A DNA stretch of 9,385 bases from Clostridia bacterium (GCA_900754755.1 CAAEEC010000230.1:1-9385), one strand, 5' to 3'. Positions 1 through 6,737 are shown, numbered from the stretch's first letter. Translations and numbers: made by a program. Notes: generated by a model from the letters alone, not told the origin.

Positions 1-86
1 CCCGCCGTACACGCCGCCGGGGACGATTAAAGCGCGAAAGGGCTCCAGCCATCTCGTGCGCTCTCCTGGGTTTTTTGACAGCCTGA
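1..86 (+). repeat. Dispersed structured repeat, left copy (cut by window edge)
   Basis: Read as reverse complement, this segment aligns over its whole length with 9161-9245, at roughly 80-85% identity by eye. The match is perfect over 28 bases (1-28 against 9218-9245). On the plus strand it contains a 24-nt hairpin (34-57: ten positions per arm, two of them mismatched, loop TCCA). After 13 nt a run of six T follows (71-76). The other copy has the same hairpin with the same length and spacing. The T-run suggests terminator activity for a plus-strand transcript entering from the left, but it lies far from the hairpin. The copy continues beyond base 1, so its full length is unknown. Confidence 0.8.
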
Positions 87-88
87 CA

Positions 89-118
89 CGCCCGCCCAGA
101 ATGTTTTCTAGGCGGGCG
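89..118 (-). terminator. GC-rich hairpin downstream of rqcH, possible terminator
   Basis: The arms CGCCCGCC (89-96) and GGCGGGCG (111-118) pair perfectly. After one mismatch, AGAA (98-101) pairs with TTCT (106-109), leaving a four-base loop. The hairpin starts 19 nt beyond the rqcH stop codon, which is a usual position for a terminator. No U-run follows on the minus strand, so it may instead protect the 3' end or need a factor. Confidence 0.4.
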
Positions 119-137
119 CGATGCGTTTGTACGCGGC

Positions 138-1856
138 TCACGCTTCCCGCAGGGGTTCGGCGTAGAGCGTTTTCTGGTTGGTGTACGTGACGAAGCCGGG
201 CTTTGCGCCGGAGGGCTTCTTCACGTATTTTTTCAGCGCGTAATCGATGGGCACGCGCCCGCTTTCCCGCCCGCTGGAATAGCGGGCCGCGAGCGAGGCG
301 GCAAAGCGGATGGTGGCCTCATCCGGGTTTTCGCGCGCGATGATCACGTGCGAGCCGGGCATGTCCTTGGCGTGCAGCCATACGTAGCCGGGCTTGGCGG
401 AGAAGGTCAGTTCGTCGTTTTGCCGGTTGTTTTTGCCCACGAAGATTTCCGCGCCCGAAGGAGCGGTAAAGCGCAGGGGCGTGGAAGGCGGCAGCTTTTT
501 CATCTGCCGGCGGTTGTGGTTTGCGCGCACATAGCCCAGTTTTTCCAGCTCTTCGCGAATTTCGGCCAGTTCGGCTTCTTCGGTGCAGGTTTCCAACGCG
601 AGCAGCTGCGAGGCGAGATAGCGAATTTCCTCCTGCGCGATGGCCTTTTGCTCCAGCGCGAATTTGCGCGCGGAGCGGGCTTTTTGATAGCGCTTGAAAT
701 ACCGCTGCGCGTTCTGGGCGGGGGAAATGCGCTCGTCTAGCTCGATTTCCATGGGCGTGAGGGCCTCGTCATAATAGTTGGGCACGCTCACGCGCTTGGC
801 TCCCTTGCTCACGAGATGCAGGTTCGCCATCAGCAGCTCGCCCTTGATGCGGTAGTCCTCCGCGCGCTCGCAGTTGAGCAGCGCTTCTTCCTGGATGGCC
901 AGCTTTTTTTCGCTGCGCTCCAGGTTGTTTTTCAGCACGCGGTGCAGCGCGGCGGATTTTTGCTGCATGCGCTCCGCCAAATCGCGCGCGCGGTAAAATT
1001 CGTCCAGCGCGGCGCTCAGGCTGGGCATGGGGCGGCAATCGAGGTGGGCGCGGCTTTTGAAGGGGATAGGCACGGCGTCGATGGGCGCGTCCTCGCCCGG
1101 CGCGTAGAGGAGCGCGGGGGAGAATTCGCCCAGCATTTCCTGTATGACGCGCACCACCGCTTCCGCCACGGCTTCGGGCGCAAGCGATCCCGTGGAGGCG
1201 TTTTCATCGCCGAGCGTGCGGTAGGCGATTTCCCGCGCAGTCTGCGTGGAAAGCCCGCTCACGCATTCGCTCAGGGCCTTGTGCAGCGTCTTGGGCGCTT
1301 CCGCCAGACGGGCGGCCAACGCGGCAGGCTCCAGCGCAAGGAAGGGCAGCTTGCCGTGTGCGGGTGGGCGCTGGTAGTACAGTCCGGGGAGCACCTGCCG
1401 CACGCTGGAAATCTGCTCGGTGACGTGTCGCGCGCTATCGATAATCTTGCCGTCCGCAGTGAGGAAAATCAGGTTGGAATGTTTGCCCATAAACTCGCAC
1501 ACCAGCGTCTTGGTTGTGCGTTCGCCCAGCTCGTCGAAGTGCTCAAAGGCGATTTCCAAAATCCGGTCGCAGTCGATCTGGCGCACATCCGTTACGCGCG
1601 CGCCGGAAAGGTGCTTGCGCAGCAGCATACATAGCATGGGCGGCTCGAGTGGGTTGTTCTTTTTGACGCGCGTGATGTGGGCGCGCGCGCAGCCCGCGCT
1701 GGCGGAAAATAGCACGTTGAAGTTTTCGTTGTGGTTGCGCATGGTCAAAAGCACTTCGTCGCGCTCTGGCTGCACGGCGCGGTCCACTCGCGCGCCCACG
1801 AGCGCTTCGCGCAGTTCCCGTGCGAGAAAGTGCAGGGTAAATCCATCCATCGGCAT
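138..1856 (-). CDS. rqcH: RqcH (NFACT family) ribosome quality-control protein
   Basis: RqcH binds stalled 50S subunits carrying peptidyl-tRNA and recruits tRNA-Ala, so that C-terminal alanine tails mark stalled chains for degradation. This is known for the family; some homologues were formerly annotated as fibronectin-binding protein A. The 572-residue product matches the usual length of about 570. It has an N-terminal NFACT-N domain, a charged coiled-coil middle region (about 290-430), and a C-terminal NFACT-R domain with GKNNRQNDELT and DMPGSHVII. With the start chosen here, an Asp-Arg pair falls at residues 97-98, the position of the functional D97/R98 pair of Bacillus subtilis RqcH. I chose ATG at 1856 because GGAGG (1865-1869) lies 8 nt upstream. 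An in-frame TTG at 1871 would overlap that GGAGG and sit almost at the predicted transcript 5' end. The gene is apparently transcribed alone. Confidence 0.95.
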   Translation of the reverse strand: MPMDGFTLHFLARELREALVGARVDRAVQPERDEVLLTMRNHNENFNVLFSASAGCARAHITRVKKNNPLEPPMLCMLLRKHLSGARVTDVRQIDCDRILEIAFEHFDELGERTTKTLVCEFMGKHSNLIFLTADGKIIDSARHVTEQISSVRQVLPGLYYQRPPAHGKLPFLALEPAALAARLAEAPKTLHKALSECVSGLSTQTAREIAYRTLGDENASTGSLAPEAVAEAVVRVIQEMLGEFSPALLYAPGEDAPIDAVPIPFKSRAHLDCRPMPSLSAALDEFYRARDLAERMQQKSAALHRVLKNNLERSEKKLAIQEEALLNCERAEDYRIKGELLMANLHLVSKGAKRVSVPNYYDEALTPMEIELDERISPAQNAQRYFKRYQKARSARKFALEQKAIAQEEIRYLASQLLALETCTEEAELAEIREELEKLGYVRANHNRRQMKKLPPSTPLRFTAPSGAEIFVGKNNRQNDELTFSAKPGYVWLHAKDMPGSHVIIARENPDEATIRFAASLAARYSSGRESGRVPIDYALKKYVKKPSGAKPGFVTYTNQKTLYAEPLREA

Positions 1857-1879
1857 ATTCGTATCCTCCAAACGGTTCC

Positions 1880-1909
1880 ATTATACTTTGGATGGGGGCG
1901 CTTTGTCAA
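1880..1909 (-). promoter_or_regulatory. Sigma-A promoter of rqcH
   Basis: On the minus strand, TTGACA (1904-1909) is followed after 18 bp by TATAAT (1880-1885). Both hexamers match consensus exactly. The expected transcription start is near 1873, giving a short leader of about 17 nt that just contains the GGAGG at 1865-1869. This points to strong constitutive expression and supports the ATG start at 1856. Confidence 0.85.
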
Positions 1910-1945
1910 GCTGGGAGCGCAATGGCATGGAATGCGGCATTTGGT

Positions 1946-2755
1946 TCAACCCACGCCTGGGAGAGGATGCTCGGCGGCGAGCGCCTGCCGCCGGTATTCC
2001 TTGGGGGAACATTTCATTTGCCTGGCGAACGCGCGGTTAAACGACCGAAGGCTGGAAAAACCGCTTTTTTCTGCCACTTCCAGCATACCTTTTTCGCCTT
2101 GGCGCAGTAGGCGGCAAGCCTCATTCACGCGCAGCATGTTGATATAACAGCAGAAGTTCATTTTCAGCTTGCCGGCAAAGAGATGGGAAAGATAACTTTT
2201 GCTGATGTGCATTGCCCGCGCGACATCGGCTTGCGTGATGGTGTTTTGAAAATTCGCTTTGCAATATTCGATGATCTGCACGAGCAGGTCGCCAGAACCC
2301 TTTGGCTGTTTTTCTGTTTCGAGCGATTCCAGGATTTTACCCGTCAGCAAGAGCAAATAGGCTTTTTGCACGATGGGGGAACTGTGCTCGAATTCCGCCA
2401 AAATTTCTCTGGACAGGTCTGCGAGCGCTTTCGCCGCCGCACAGTCTTTCGCGAGAATGGGGAAACGCGGCGTCTGTTCTTTGAGAATGGGCGCCAGCTC
2501 GGGGATGATTTCCGGAGAAAAAATGAATTTCCCCACGTCTACATCCGCTTCAGCGGCGTAGCTGTGAAGGGATTCGGGAAAGACGATCAGGAAATCCCCA
2601 GCGCCCATGCGATAGCTTTTTCCATCCACGGAAAGGCTGGCGCTGCCCTTATAAAGCGCAATAATTTCCACTTCGCTGTGCAGGTGCAATTCGAAATGGA
2701 TTTTTTGGTTGTGAAGGATTTGCGGCCCATCGTGGTGCTGGTGGAGATAATTCAT
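1946..2755 (-). CDS. AraC-family transcriptional regulator (cupin sensor + HTH)
   Basis: This 269-residue protein has the standard two-domain AraC plan. Residues about 10-90 form a cupin-type sensor domain, with HFELHLHSEVE and later GDFLIVFPESLHSY, the pattern of AraC-type sugar-sensing cupins. Residues about 155-256 form the double helix-turn-helix. The first HTH is around ITQADVARAMHISKSYLSHL and the second around VAEKSGFSSLRSFNRAFARQ, ending in the family signature SPKEYRR. The start ATG has AGGAG (2768-2772) upstream at a rather long spacing of 12 nt. The gene is divergent from the beta-propeller gene, the usual arrangement for an AraC activator and its target. Its ligand is probably a sugar linked to this locus, but that is inference. 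rqcH follows on the same strand with its own promoter. Confidence 0.93.
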   Translation of the reverse strand: MNYLHQHHDGPQILHNQKIHFELHLHSEVEIIALYKGSASLSVDGKSYRMGAGDFLIVFPESLHSYAAEADVDVGKFIFSPEIIPELAPILKEQTPRFPILAKDCAAAKALADLSREILAEFEHSSPIVQKAYLLLLTGKILESLETEKQPKGSGDLLVQIIEYCKANFQNTITQADVARAMHISKSYLSHLFAGKLKMNFCCYINMLRVNEACRLLRQGEKGMLEVAEKSGFSSLRSFNRAFARQMKCSPKEYRRQALAAEHPLPGVG

Positions 2756-2809
2756 AAGGCGTTTTCGCTCCTGAAGGATATTTTTGGCCAGTATTCAGCG
2801 CTTTATGGC

Positions 2810-2838
2810 GTGAATTATAGCAGAAATTCGCCTATAAT
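2810..2838 (+). promoter_or_regulatory. Promoter of the beta-propeller gene, weak -35
   Basis: A perfect TATAAT lies at 2833-2838. The hexamer 17 bp upstream (2810-2815, GTGAAT) matches the -35 consensus at only three positions, as expected for an activator-dependent promoter. It overlaps the -10 of the divergent AraC promoter. The predicted start is near 2845, about 35 nt before the chosen ATG. Confidence 0.6.
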
Positions 2839-2842
2839 ACAA
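2814..2842 (-). promoter_or_regulatory. Promoter of the AraC-family gene
   Basis: On the minus strand, TTGTAT (2837-2842) is followed after 17 bp by a perfect TATAAT (2814-2819). The -35 overlaps the -10 of the opposing promoter for the propeller gene. The predicted leader is about 50 nt. Confidence 0.65.
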
Positions 2843-2879
2843 GTGGGTTTTGAAACGCCAGAGAAAGCGAGGCATGAGC

Positions 2880-4115
2880 ATGGAAAATGATCGCATGGTA
2901 AACTCCGCCGCGACAAGCGTATATACGCCGGATATCACAAATGGCAATGGCGATACCATCCTGCCGACGGTTCCCATTCAGGGATATGAAGGCTTCATTC
3001 GCCCGGCCGACGACGCGCGGGCCAAGGCGCTGGGCGATGCCTGCGCGCGGGAAATCGCGGGCAAGATCCTTGCGGATTTTGAAAAAACAGAGGCGTATTG
3101 CCGCCGCAATGGGGGAAAGCCCGACCAGATGGTGCATGTTTCTACCTTTGTAATCCTCGATGGCATGGTATACATGACGTATTACGCCAACACGGGCACA
3201 GACCAGGAGGATCCAACGCAGCAGGCGGCACGGCTGGCCTTTTGCCCGCTGGACAATCCCGAGGATATGACGATCCTGGAATTGCAAAAGGTTGGAGACG
3301 TGCTGGATGGGCGAGAAATCACGCACGTTTACGATACCATCCTCATGTATAAGGGCGGCGATGAGTTGTACCTGATGTGGACAGCTTCGCCGCAGGACAA
3401 TTATCATCGCCTGTATCGCACCTTCAGTCTTTCGCGCAAAACGCTTGGGCCCATCCGGGTGAATCGCTTCCGCGTGGGCGATGTCGTCAACGATTTCAGC
3501 ATTTCTGGGATGAAGGCGGCGCTGAGCTACTACCGGATCCCCTTCAAGGCCATGTGGAGCGACATCGGCATCATGCAGAAATTGTCCACGCGCATGGAAG
3601 CGGGGGAAACCTGGTATTATTCCGGCGCGTATTCCGGGAATTTCAATTGCATCATCAAGAGCCGAGATTTGATCACCTGGGAATATGTGGCCGCGCCGGA
3701 TTTTCCCAACAATTCCCGGTGGGAAAATGCGACGTATGTGGTGGGCGATCGGTGCTACTATTTCGTACGGCAACAGGAGTGCGAGCAGGGGTTTTTGACG
3801 TACTACGATTTGTGCCAGAAAACCTGGGCCACGCCTTTTCTGATTGCCGACGCGCAGTCGCGTTCGGATTTTGTCCTCTATGATGGCGAACTGTATTTGA
3901 TTCACGCGCCGGTCGACCGCGATGGCTTTGGCATTGTGCGCGTGGATCAGGAGGCGCTTTGCAACAGCACGCCCCTGCTGGTGGTGGATATGAAGGATAG
4001 CTGCTTTTATCCCTATGTGCGCCTGTATGGAGATACGGCATATATTTCCTATACCGTGGCGCGCAAGCATATCCGGCTGGCCAGGTTTCAATTCGCGGAG
4101 TATCTTAGCAAGTAG
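2880..4115 (+). CDS. Beta-propeller protein, putative intracellular glycoside hydrolase-like enzyme
   Basis: This 411-residue protein has repeated blade motifs. Each has a turn with Gly and Asp followed by an aromatic/hydrophobic strand: LDGMVYMTYYANTG (about 93), GGDELYLMWTASPQ (about 159), ETWYYSGAYSG (about 243), VGDRCYYFVRQQ (about 288), YDGELYLIHAPVDRDG (about 334) and YGDTAYISYTVARKHIRL (about 383). This resembles five- or six-bladed propellers of the GH43, GH32 and sialidase type, but I cannot assign a CAZy family. There is no signal peptide or membrane segment, so it should be cytoplasmic and could act on an imported oligosaccharide. I chose ATG 2880 because GAGG (2869-2872) lies 7 nt upstream. 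ATG 2874 is only 1 nt from it, and TTG 2850 lies almost at the predicted transcript start. The gene is divergent from the AraC regulator and probably controlled by it. A non-catalytic sugar-binding role is possible. Confidence 0.75.
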   Translation: MENDRMVNSAATSVYTPDITNGNGDTILPTVPIQGYEGFIRPADDARAKALGDACAREIAGKILADFEKTEAYCRRNGGKPDQMVHVSTFVILDGMVYMTYYANTGTDQEDPTQQAARLAFCPLDNPEDMTILELQKVGDVLDGREITHVYDTILMYKGGDELYLMWTASPQDNYHRLYRTFSLSRKTLGPIRVNRFRVGDVVNDFSISGMKAALSYYRIPFKAMWSDIGIMQKLSTRMEAGETWYYSGAYSGNFNCIIKSRDLITWEYVAAPDFPNNSRWENATYVVGDRCYYFVRQQECEQGFLTYYDLCQKTWATPFLIADAQSRSDFVLYDGELYLIHAPVDRDGFGIVRVDQEALCNSTPLLVVDMKDSCFYPYVRLYGDTAYISYTVARKHIRLARFQFAEYLSK

Positions 4116-4138
4116 GGACGGCAAACTTTGGGAATTGA

Positions 4139-4175
4139 GCGCATGCGTGGCTTGCCATAAAAGCCGCGCATGCGC
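4139..4175. terminator. Long hairpin between convergent genes, probable shared terminator
   Basis: The arms 4139-4153 (GCGCATGCGTGGCTT) and 4161-4175 (AAGCCGCGCATGCGC) pair over 15 bp with one G-U wobble and a 7-nt loop. The hairpin lies 23 nt after the propeller stop and 7 nt after the stop of the opposing XRE gene, so it can end both transcripts. The downstream T-tract is short on the plus strand (TTT, then a mixed sequence) and absent on the minus strand. Confidence 0.65.
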
Positions 4176-4182
4176 TTTCGCG

Positions 4183-4611
4183 CTAACTTTGCGGCCGCTT
4201 GGCGCATTCTGCCTGAGGGGATTTTTCCATTTCATGCACCAATGTTTGACAAAGGGCAAGGGCTAGATCTACGGTTTTGCGCGGCTTTCCATCCAGCAAG
4301 AGTTGGAAAGCACGGCCAATATCGGGTTTTTCACAAGAAATTTGGGGCGCGTCTTTCCAATTGCCGCCAATGAGACACCCTTTTAGCATTTCTTCGAGCG
4401 GCACTTCGAGGATCAAGCAGATTTCTGCCAGCACAGATAGGCTCATTGGGCGGTCGCCGCGTTCAATTTTGCCATAGTTGGCCGGTTCATATCCCAGCTG
4501 GATTGCGATTTCATGTTGCTTGATGTTTTTTTCCTTGCGATACATTTTGATGCGTTCATACAGGTGCTCATAATCAATGTGCGCAGAGCGCACGGGTATT
4601 TTTGCATTCAT
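4183..4611 (-). CDS. XRE-family helix-turn-helix regulator
   Basis: This 142-residue cytoplasmic DNA-binding protein has a Cro/C1-type HTH at about residues 15-77. The core is ERIKMYRKEKNIKQHEIA, then LGYEPANYGKIERGDR, then LAEICLILEVPLEEML, which is the full five-helix pattern. The tail (about 79-142) has no domain I recognise; its middle (PDIGRAFQLLLDGKPRKTV) looks helical and may support dimerisation or ligand sensing. I chose ATG 4611 because AGAGGA (4621-4626) lies 9 nt upstream; the in-frame ATG at 4629 has no comparable site. It is convergent with the propeller gene and divergent from the transport operon. Control of its own gene or of that operon through the palindrome in the shared gap is plausible but unproven. 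Confidence 0.88.
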   Translation of the reverse strand: MNAKIPVRSAHIDYEHLYERIKMYRKEKNIKQHEIAIQLGYEPANYGKIERGDRPMSLSVLAEICLILEVPLEEMLKGCLIGGNWKDAPQISCEKPDIGRAFQLLLDGKPRKTVDLALALCQTLVHEMEKSPQAECAKRPQS

Positions 4612-4749
4612 TCTTTTTATTCCTCTCATTGCGTCCTAGAGGAGTTTTACTACGATTGCGGGAAAATACTATAGGTGCGTCAATGACCATATAGCCATCA
4701 GTGGATATTTATTGCGCGTCACAATAATGTTAAATTTTTACGAAAATAT

Positions 4750-4776
4750 TTTGCAAAAATCGAAGCGTAGGATAAT
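4750..4776 (+). promoter_or_regulatory. Candidate promoter of the transport operon
   Basis: GATAAT (4771-4776) matches five of six -10 bases. TTTGCA (4750-4755) matches four of six -35 bases, but the spacer is only 15 bp. A second possibility is TTGATT (4776-4781) with TATTTA (4798-4803). Neither is strong, so activation by a regulator is likely and the exact site is uncertain. Confidence 0.3.
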
Positions 4777-4811
4777 TGATTTGCATAGGTACCTTTTTAT
4801 TTATTCTCCAT

Positions 4812-4842
4812 AATGCACAAGCAATGCTATTGCTCGTGCATT
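4812..4842. promoter_or_regulatory. 31-bp near-perfect palindrome, candidate operator or leader hairpin
   Basis: The left arm AATGCACAAGCAAT (4812-4825) and right arm ATTGCTCGTGCATT (4829-4842) are inverted copies with one mismatch in 14 positions, around a central GCT. As DNA it has the size and symmetry of an operator for a dimeric or tetrameric repressor, for example the adjacent XRE protein or a LacI/GntR-type regulator encoded elsewhere. As RNA it would fold into a 14-position stem with a triloop in the binding-protein leader. It is not followed by a T-run, so it is not a simple terminator. Confidence 0.7.
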
Positions 4843-4906
4843 GGCGCATTTATGCGGTTCGCTGCACGCCCTTGTCCATGGGGAATCTGCCGTACCTTTA
4901 ATTTCC

Positions 4907-4932
4907 TTCAGGCAAGGCGCAGGCCTTCTGGA
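4907..4932 (+). promoter_or_regulatory. Bulged hairpin in the leader of the binding-protein gene
   Basis: TTCAG (4907-4911) pairs with CTGGA (4928-4932, one G-U). After a two-base bulge, AAGGC (4914-4918) pairs with GCCTT (4923-4927) around loop GCAG. It immediately precedes TCCTCC, which is complementary to the ribosome binding site, so it could take part in leader control. A role is speculative. Confidence 0.3.
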
Positions 4933-4999
4933 ATCCTCCCGTCGCTTTCTCGACTTTCTCTTCGACGCATGAAACGACCATTTTGGAGGAGGAGACCCC

Positions 5000-6640
5000 A
5001 TGAAAAAATTGTTGTCGCTGATTCTTGCTGTGAGTTTGCTGCTTACGGGCTCCGCCCTTGCGGATGAATTGCGGCTGAAGTACCTAGATCCGAGCCTGTA
5101 TCCCGTGGCGGAAGGCGCTGAACTGGACATTTGGTGCGGGCAGGATGGCAATGTCGCCAACTACGAAGTGAATCCCCAGACGGCTGCGCTGGAAGAACTG
5201 ACCGGCGTGAAGATCAACTGGACCACGGCGCCCGGCACGCAGGAGGACATGAACGTGATGTTCAACCTGCACATCGCTTCGGGCAACTATCCCGACATGT
5301 ATTTGAACACCCTGTCGACCGCCGACATCATCGAATACGCCAACGACGTGTTCATTCCCCTCAACGATTACATCGAGAACACGCGCTGGATCAAGGAATA
5401 CCTCGAGGCGATGCCGGAAATCCGCGAAGCCATTACCGCGCCGGATGGCAACATTTACAGCCTGTGGCATTCTCTGCCGGAAGCGGGGGACAAGGATAGC
5501 AACGCCAATCCCTATAAGCTGTGGATTTATCTTCCGTGGCTCGAGGCCAGCGGGATGGATATGCCGGAAACGGTGGATGAATTCCGCGAACTGCTGCGCT
5601 ATTTCCGCGACCACGATATGAACGGCAATGGCGATCCCAACGACGAAATTCCCATGATGGGCTCTTTCGCCTTCGACCACGATGGTTCCGATCCCACGTA
5701 TGCCATCATGCAGGCGTTCCAGCTTACTCCGGCCAACTTCCTGTGGGTGGACGAGGAGCACAACGTGAGCTGCGTGGCCATTACGGATGATTTCCGCGAA
5801 GGCCTCTCGTATCTCAACAGCATGTACGAAGAAGGGTTGATCGCGGAGGACATCTACGCGCTTACGCTGAACGAATACCGCGATGTGGTGAACGTCACCA
5901 AGCCGGAGGATCAGGTTGTCGGCGTGGCAGCTGCGCCCTACTGGATGCGCTTCGTCACCGTTTCCATCTTTGGCGAGCGCGCTTACGACGAGTTCACCTA
6001 TATGCCGGTTCTGAAGCGCGATGAAAATACCCCGGCGCAGACCTACACCCGCAAGAGCGGCATCAGCCTGAATGGCGTTGTGACCACCGCCTGCGAAGAT
6101 CCGCAGCTGGCCATCGACTGGCTCGACGCCTGCCTGGATCCGGAGATCAACCGCGTGACGAACCTGGGCAACGAGGGTGATTATTGGACTCGCGTAAGCG
6201 AAGAGGGCGAATTGCCCATCGTGTCTATGGCGGTTCCGGGCACCGATTTGAAGGATGGCGGCTCGGTGAACGAGCACTGCTATGGCAACTGGGTGTTCCC
6301 GTCGATCCCCAGCAGCTACTATGACTTTGCGTATGAAGAGGGCTCGGCTGCGCAGAAGAGCGACCAGGTGCAGCGCGCCGCCAACCGGGAATACGCCGCC
6401 GCTGGCGTAGGCGACTATATGCCCGCTTCGGTCTGGTGCACCGATAGCGACCTGCTCACGGAAATGGCCGATCTCCAGACCAATATCGAAAACGCCATTT
6501 CGACCGCGTATGCGGAGTTCATCCTGGGCCGCCGCGACGTGGACGACGACGCGGAGTGGGAGGAATACAAGCAGAGCCTGGAAGATTTGGGCCTGTCTCG
6601 CTATCTCGAGGTCGTTTATGAAGTGAACTTTGGTTCCTGA
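5000..6640 (+). CDS. Extracellular solute-binding protein (family 1, LplA/AlgQ-like) of a sugar ABC importer
   Basis: This 546-residue protein captures the sugar outside the cell and hands it to the two permeases encoded downstream. Residues 1-21 are a signal peptide ending GSALA before DELR, a type I signal peptidase site. The preceding L-T-G-S (15-18) looks like a lipobox with Ser where the lipidated Cys would be. The mature part has the fold cues of the large family 1 oligosaccharide-binding proteins: AALEELTGVKINW near the N-terminus, SGNYPDMY (about 94), and YSLWHSLP (about 153). An Asp/Asn-rich loop at about 204-218 (DHDMNGNGDPNDEIP) resembles the calcium-binding loop of AlgQ-type alginate-binding proteins. 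The start is firm: GGAGG (4988-4992) lies 7 nt before ATG, within GGAGGAGGAG. It is the first gene of the operon. The substrate cannot be told from sequence. Confidence 0.93.
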   Translation: MKKLLSLILAVSLLLTGSALADELRLKYLDPSLYPVAEGAELDIWCGQDGNVANYEVNPQTAALEELTGVKINWTTAPGTQEDMNVMFNLHIASGNYPDMYLNTLSTADIIEYANDVFIPLNDYIENTRWIKEYLEAMPEIREAITAPDGNIYSLWHSLPEAGDKDSNANPYKLWIYLPWLEASGMDMPETVDEFRELLRYFRDHDMNGNGDPNDEIPMMGSFAFDHDGSDPTYAIMQAFQLTPANFLWVDEEHNVSCVAITDDFREGLSYLNSMYEEGLIAEDIYALTLNEYRDVVNVTKPEDQVVGVAAAPYWMRFVTVSIFGERAYDEFTYMPVLKRDENTPAQTYTRKSGISLNGVVTTACEDPQLAIDWLDACLDPEINRVTNLGNEGDYWTRVSEEGELPIVSMAVPGTDLKDGGSVNEHCYGNWVFPSIPSSYYDFAYEEGSAAQKSDQVQRAANREYAAAGVGDYMPASVWCTDSDLLTEMADLQTNIENAISTAYAEFILGRRDVDDDAEWEEYKQSLEDLGLSRYLEVVYEVNFGS

Positions 6641-6643
6641 CGC

Positions 6644-6669
6644 GCCCGCAAAGAGGCATTTCTTTGGGC
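6644..6669 (+). promoter_or_regulatory. Hairpin just after the binding-protein stop codon
   Basis: GCCC (6644-6647) pairs with GGGC (6666-6669), and AAAGA (6650-6654) with TCTTT (6661-6665), with a two-base bulge. It starts 3 nt after the stop. It could slow 3' decay or partly terminate, giving more binding protein than permease. There is no T-run after it. Confidence 0.4.
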
Positions 6670-6714
6670 ATGCTGGCAAGCCGCGTATAGACATATAGAC
6701 CTGAGCGCGGCGAG

Positions 6715-6731
6715 AGGTTTCCCTGGAACCT
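6715..6731 (+). promoter_or_regulatory. Small hairpin in the spacer between binding protein and permease
   Basis: AGGTTTC (6715-6721) pairs with GGAACCT (6725-6731) over seven positions, including one G-U, with a three-base loop. It lies between the two larger hairpins of this spacer. Confidence 0.3.
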
Positions 6732-6737
6732 GCACAG

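Larger units (their letters stand above)
4612..4999. other. Regulatory gap between XRE gene and transport operon
   Basis: This 388-bp stretch has no gene. Its left half (about 4645-4815) is clearly AT-rich against GC-rich surroundings, with many A/T tracts, and should contain the promoters of both flanking units. A TATAGT (4668-4673 complement) could be the -10 for the XRE gene, but I see no convincing -35. The right half would be the leader of the binding-protein mRNA. It holds the 31-bp palindrome, a bulged hairpin at 4907-4932, and a pyrimidine-rich part with TCCTCC (4934-4939), complementary to the GGAGGA (4985-4990) of the ribosome binding site. Confidence 0.6.

Noticed and set aside
816..1634. 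Plus-strand open frame (272 codons) inside rqcH
   Set aside because: It is antisense to rqcH, has no ribosome binding site, and the protein composition is that of a mirror frame.
2832..4259. Long minus-strand open frame (about 475 codons) opposite the propeller gene
   Set aside because: It is antisense to the propeller gene, would overlap the XRE gene and the shared terminator, and its product shows no domain pattern.
4678..4683. TTGACG on the minus strand as a -35 for the XRE gene
   Set aside because: The nearest good -10 (TATAGT at 4668-4673) is only 4 bp away, and no -10 lies at the proper distance.
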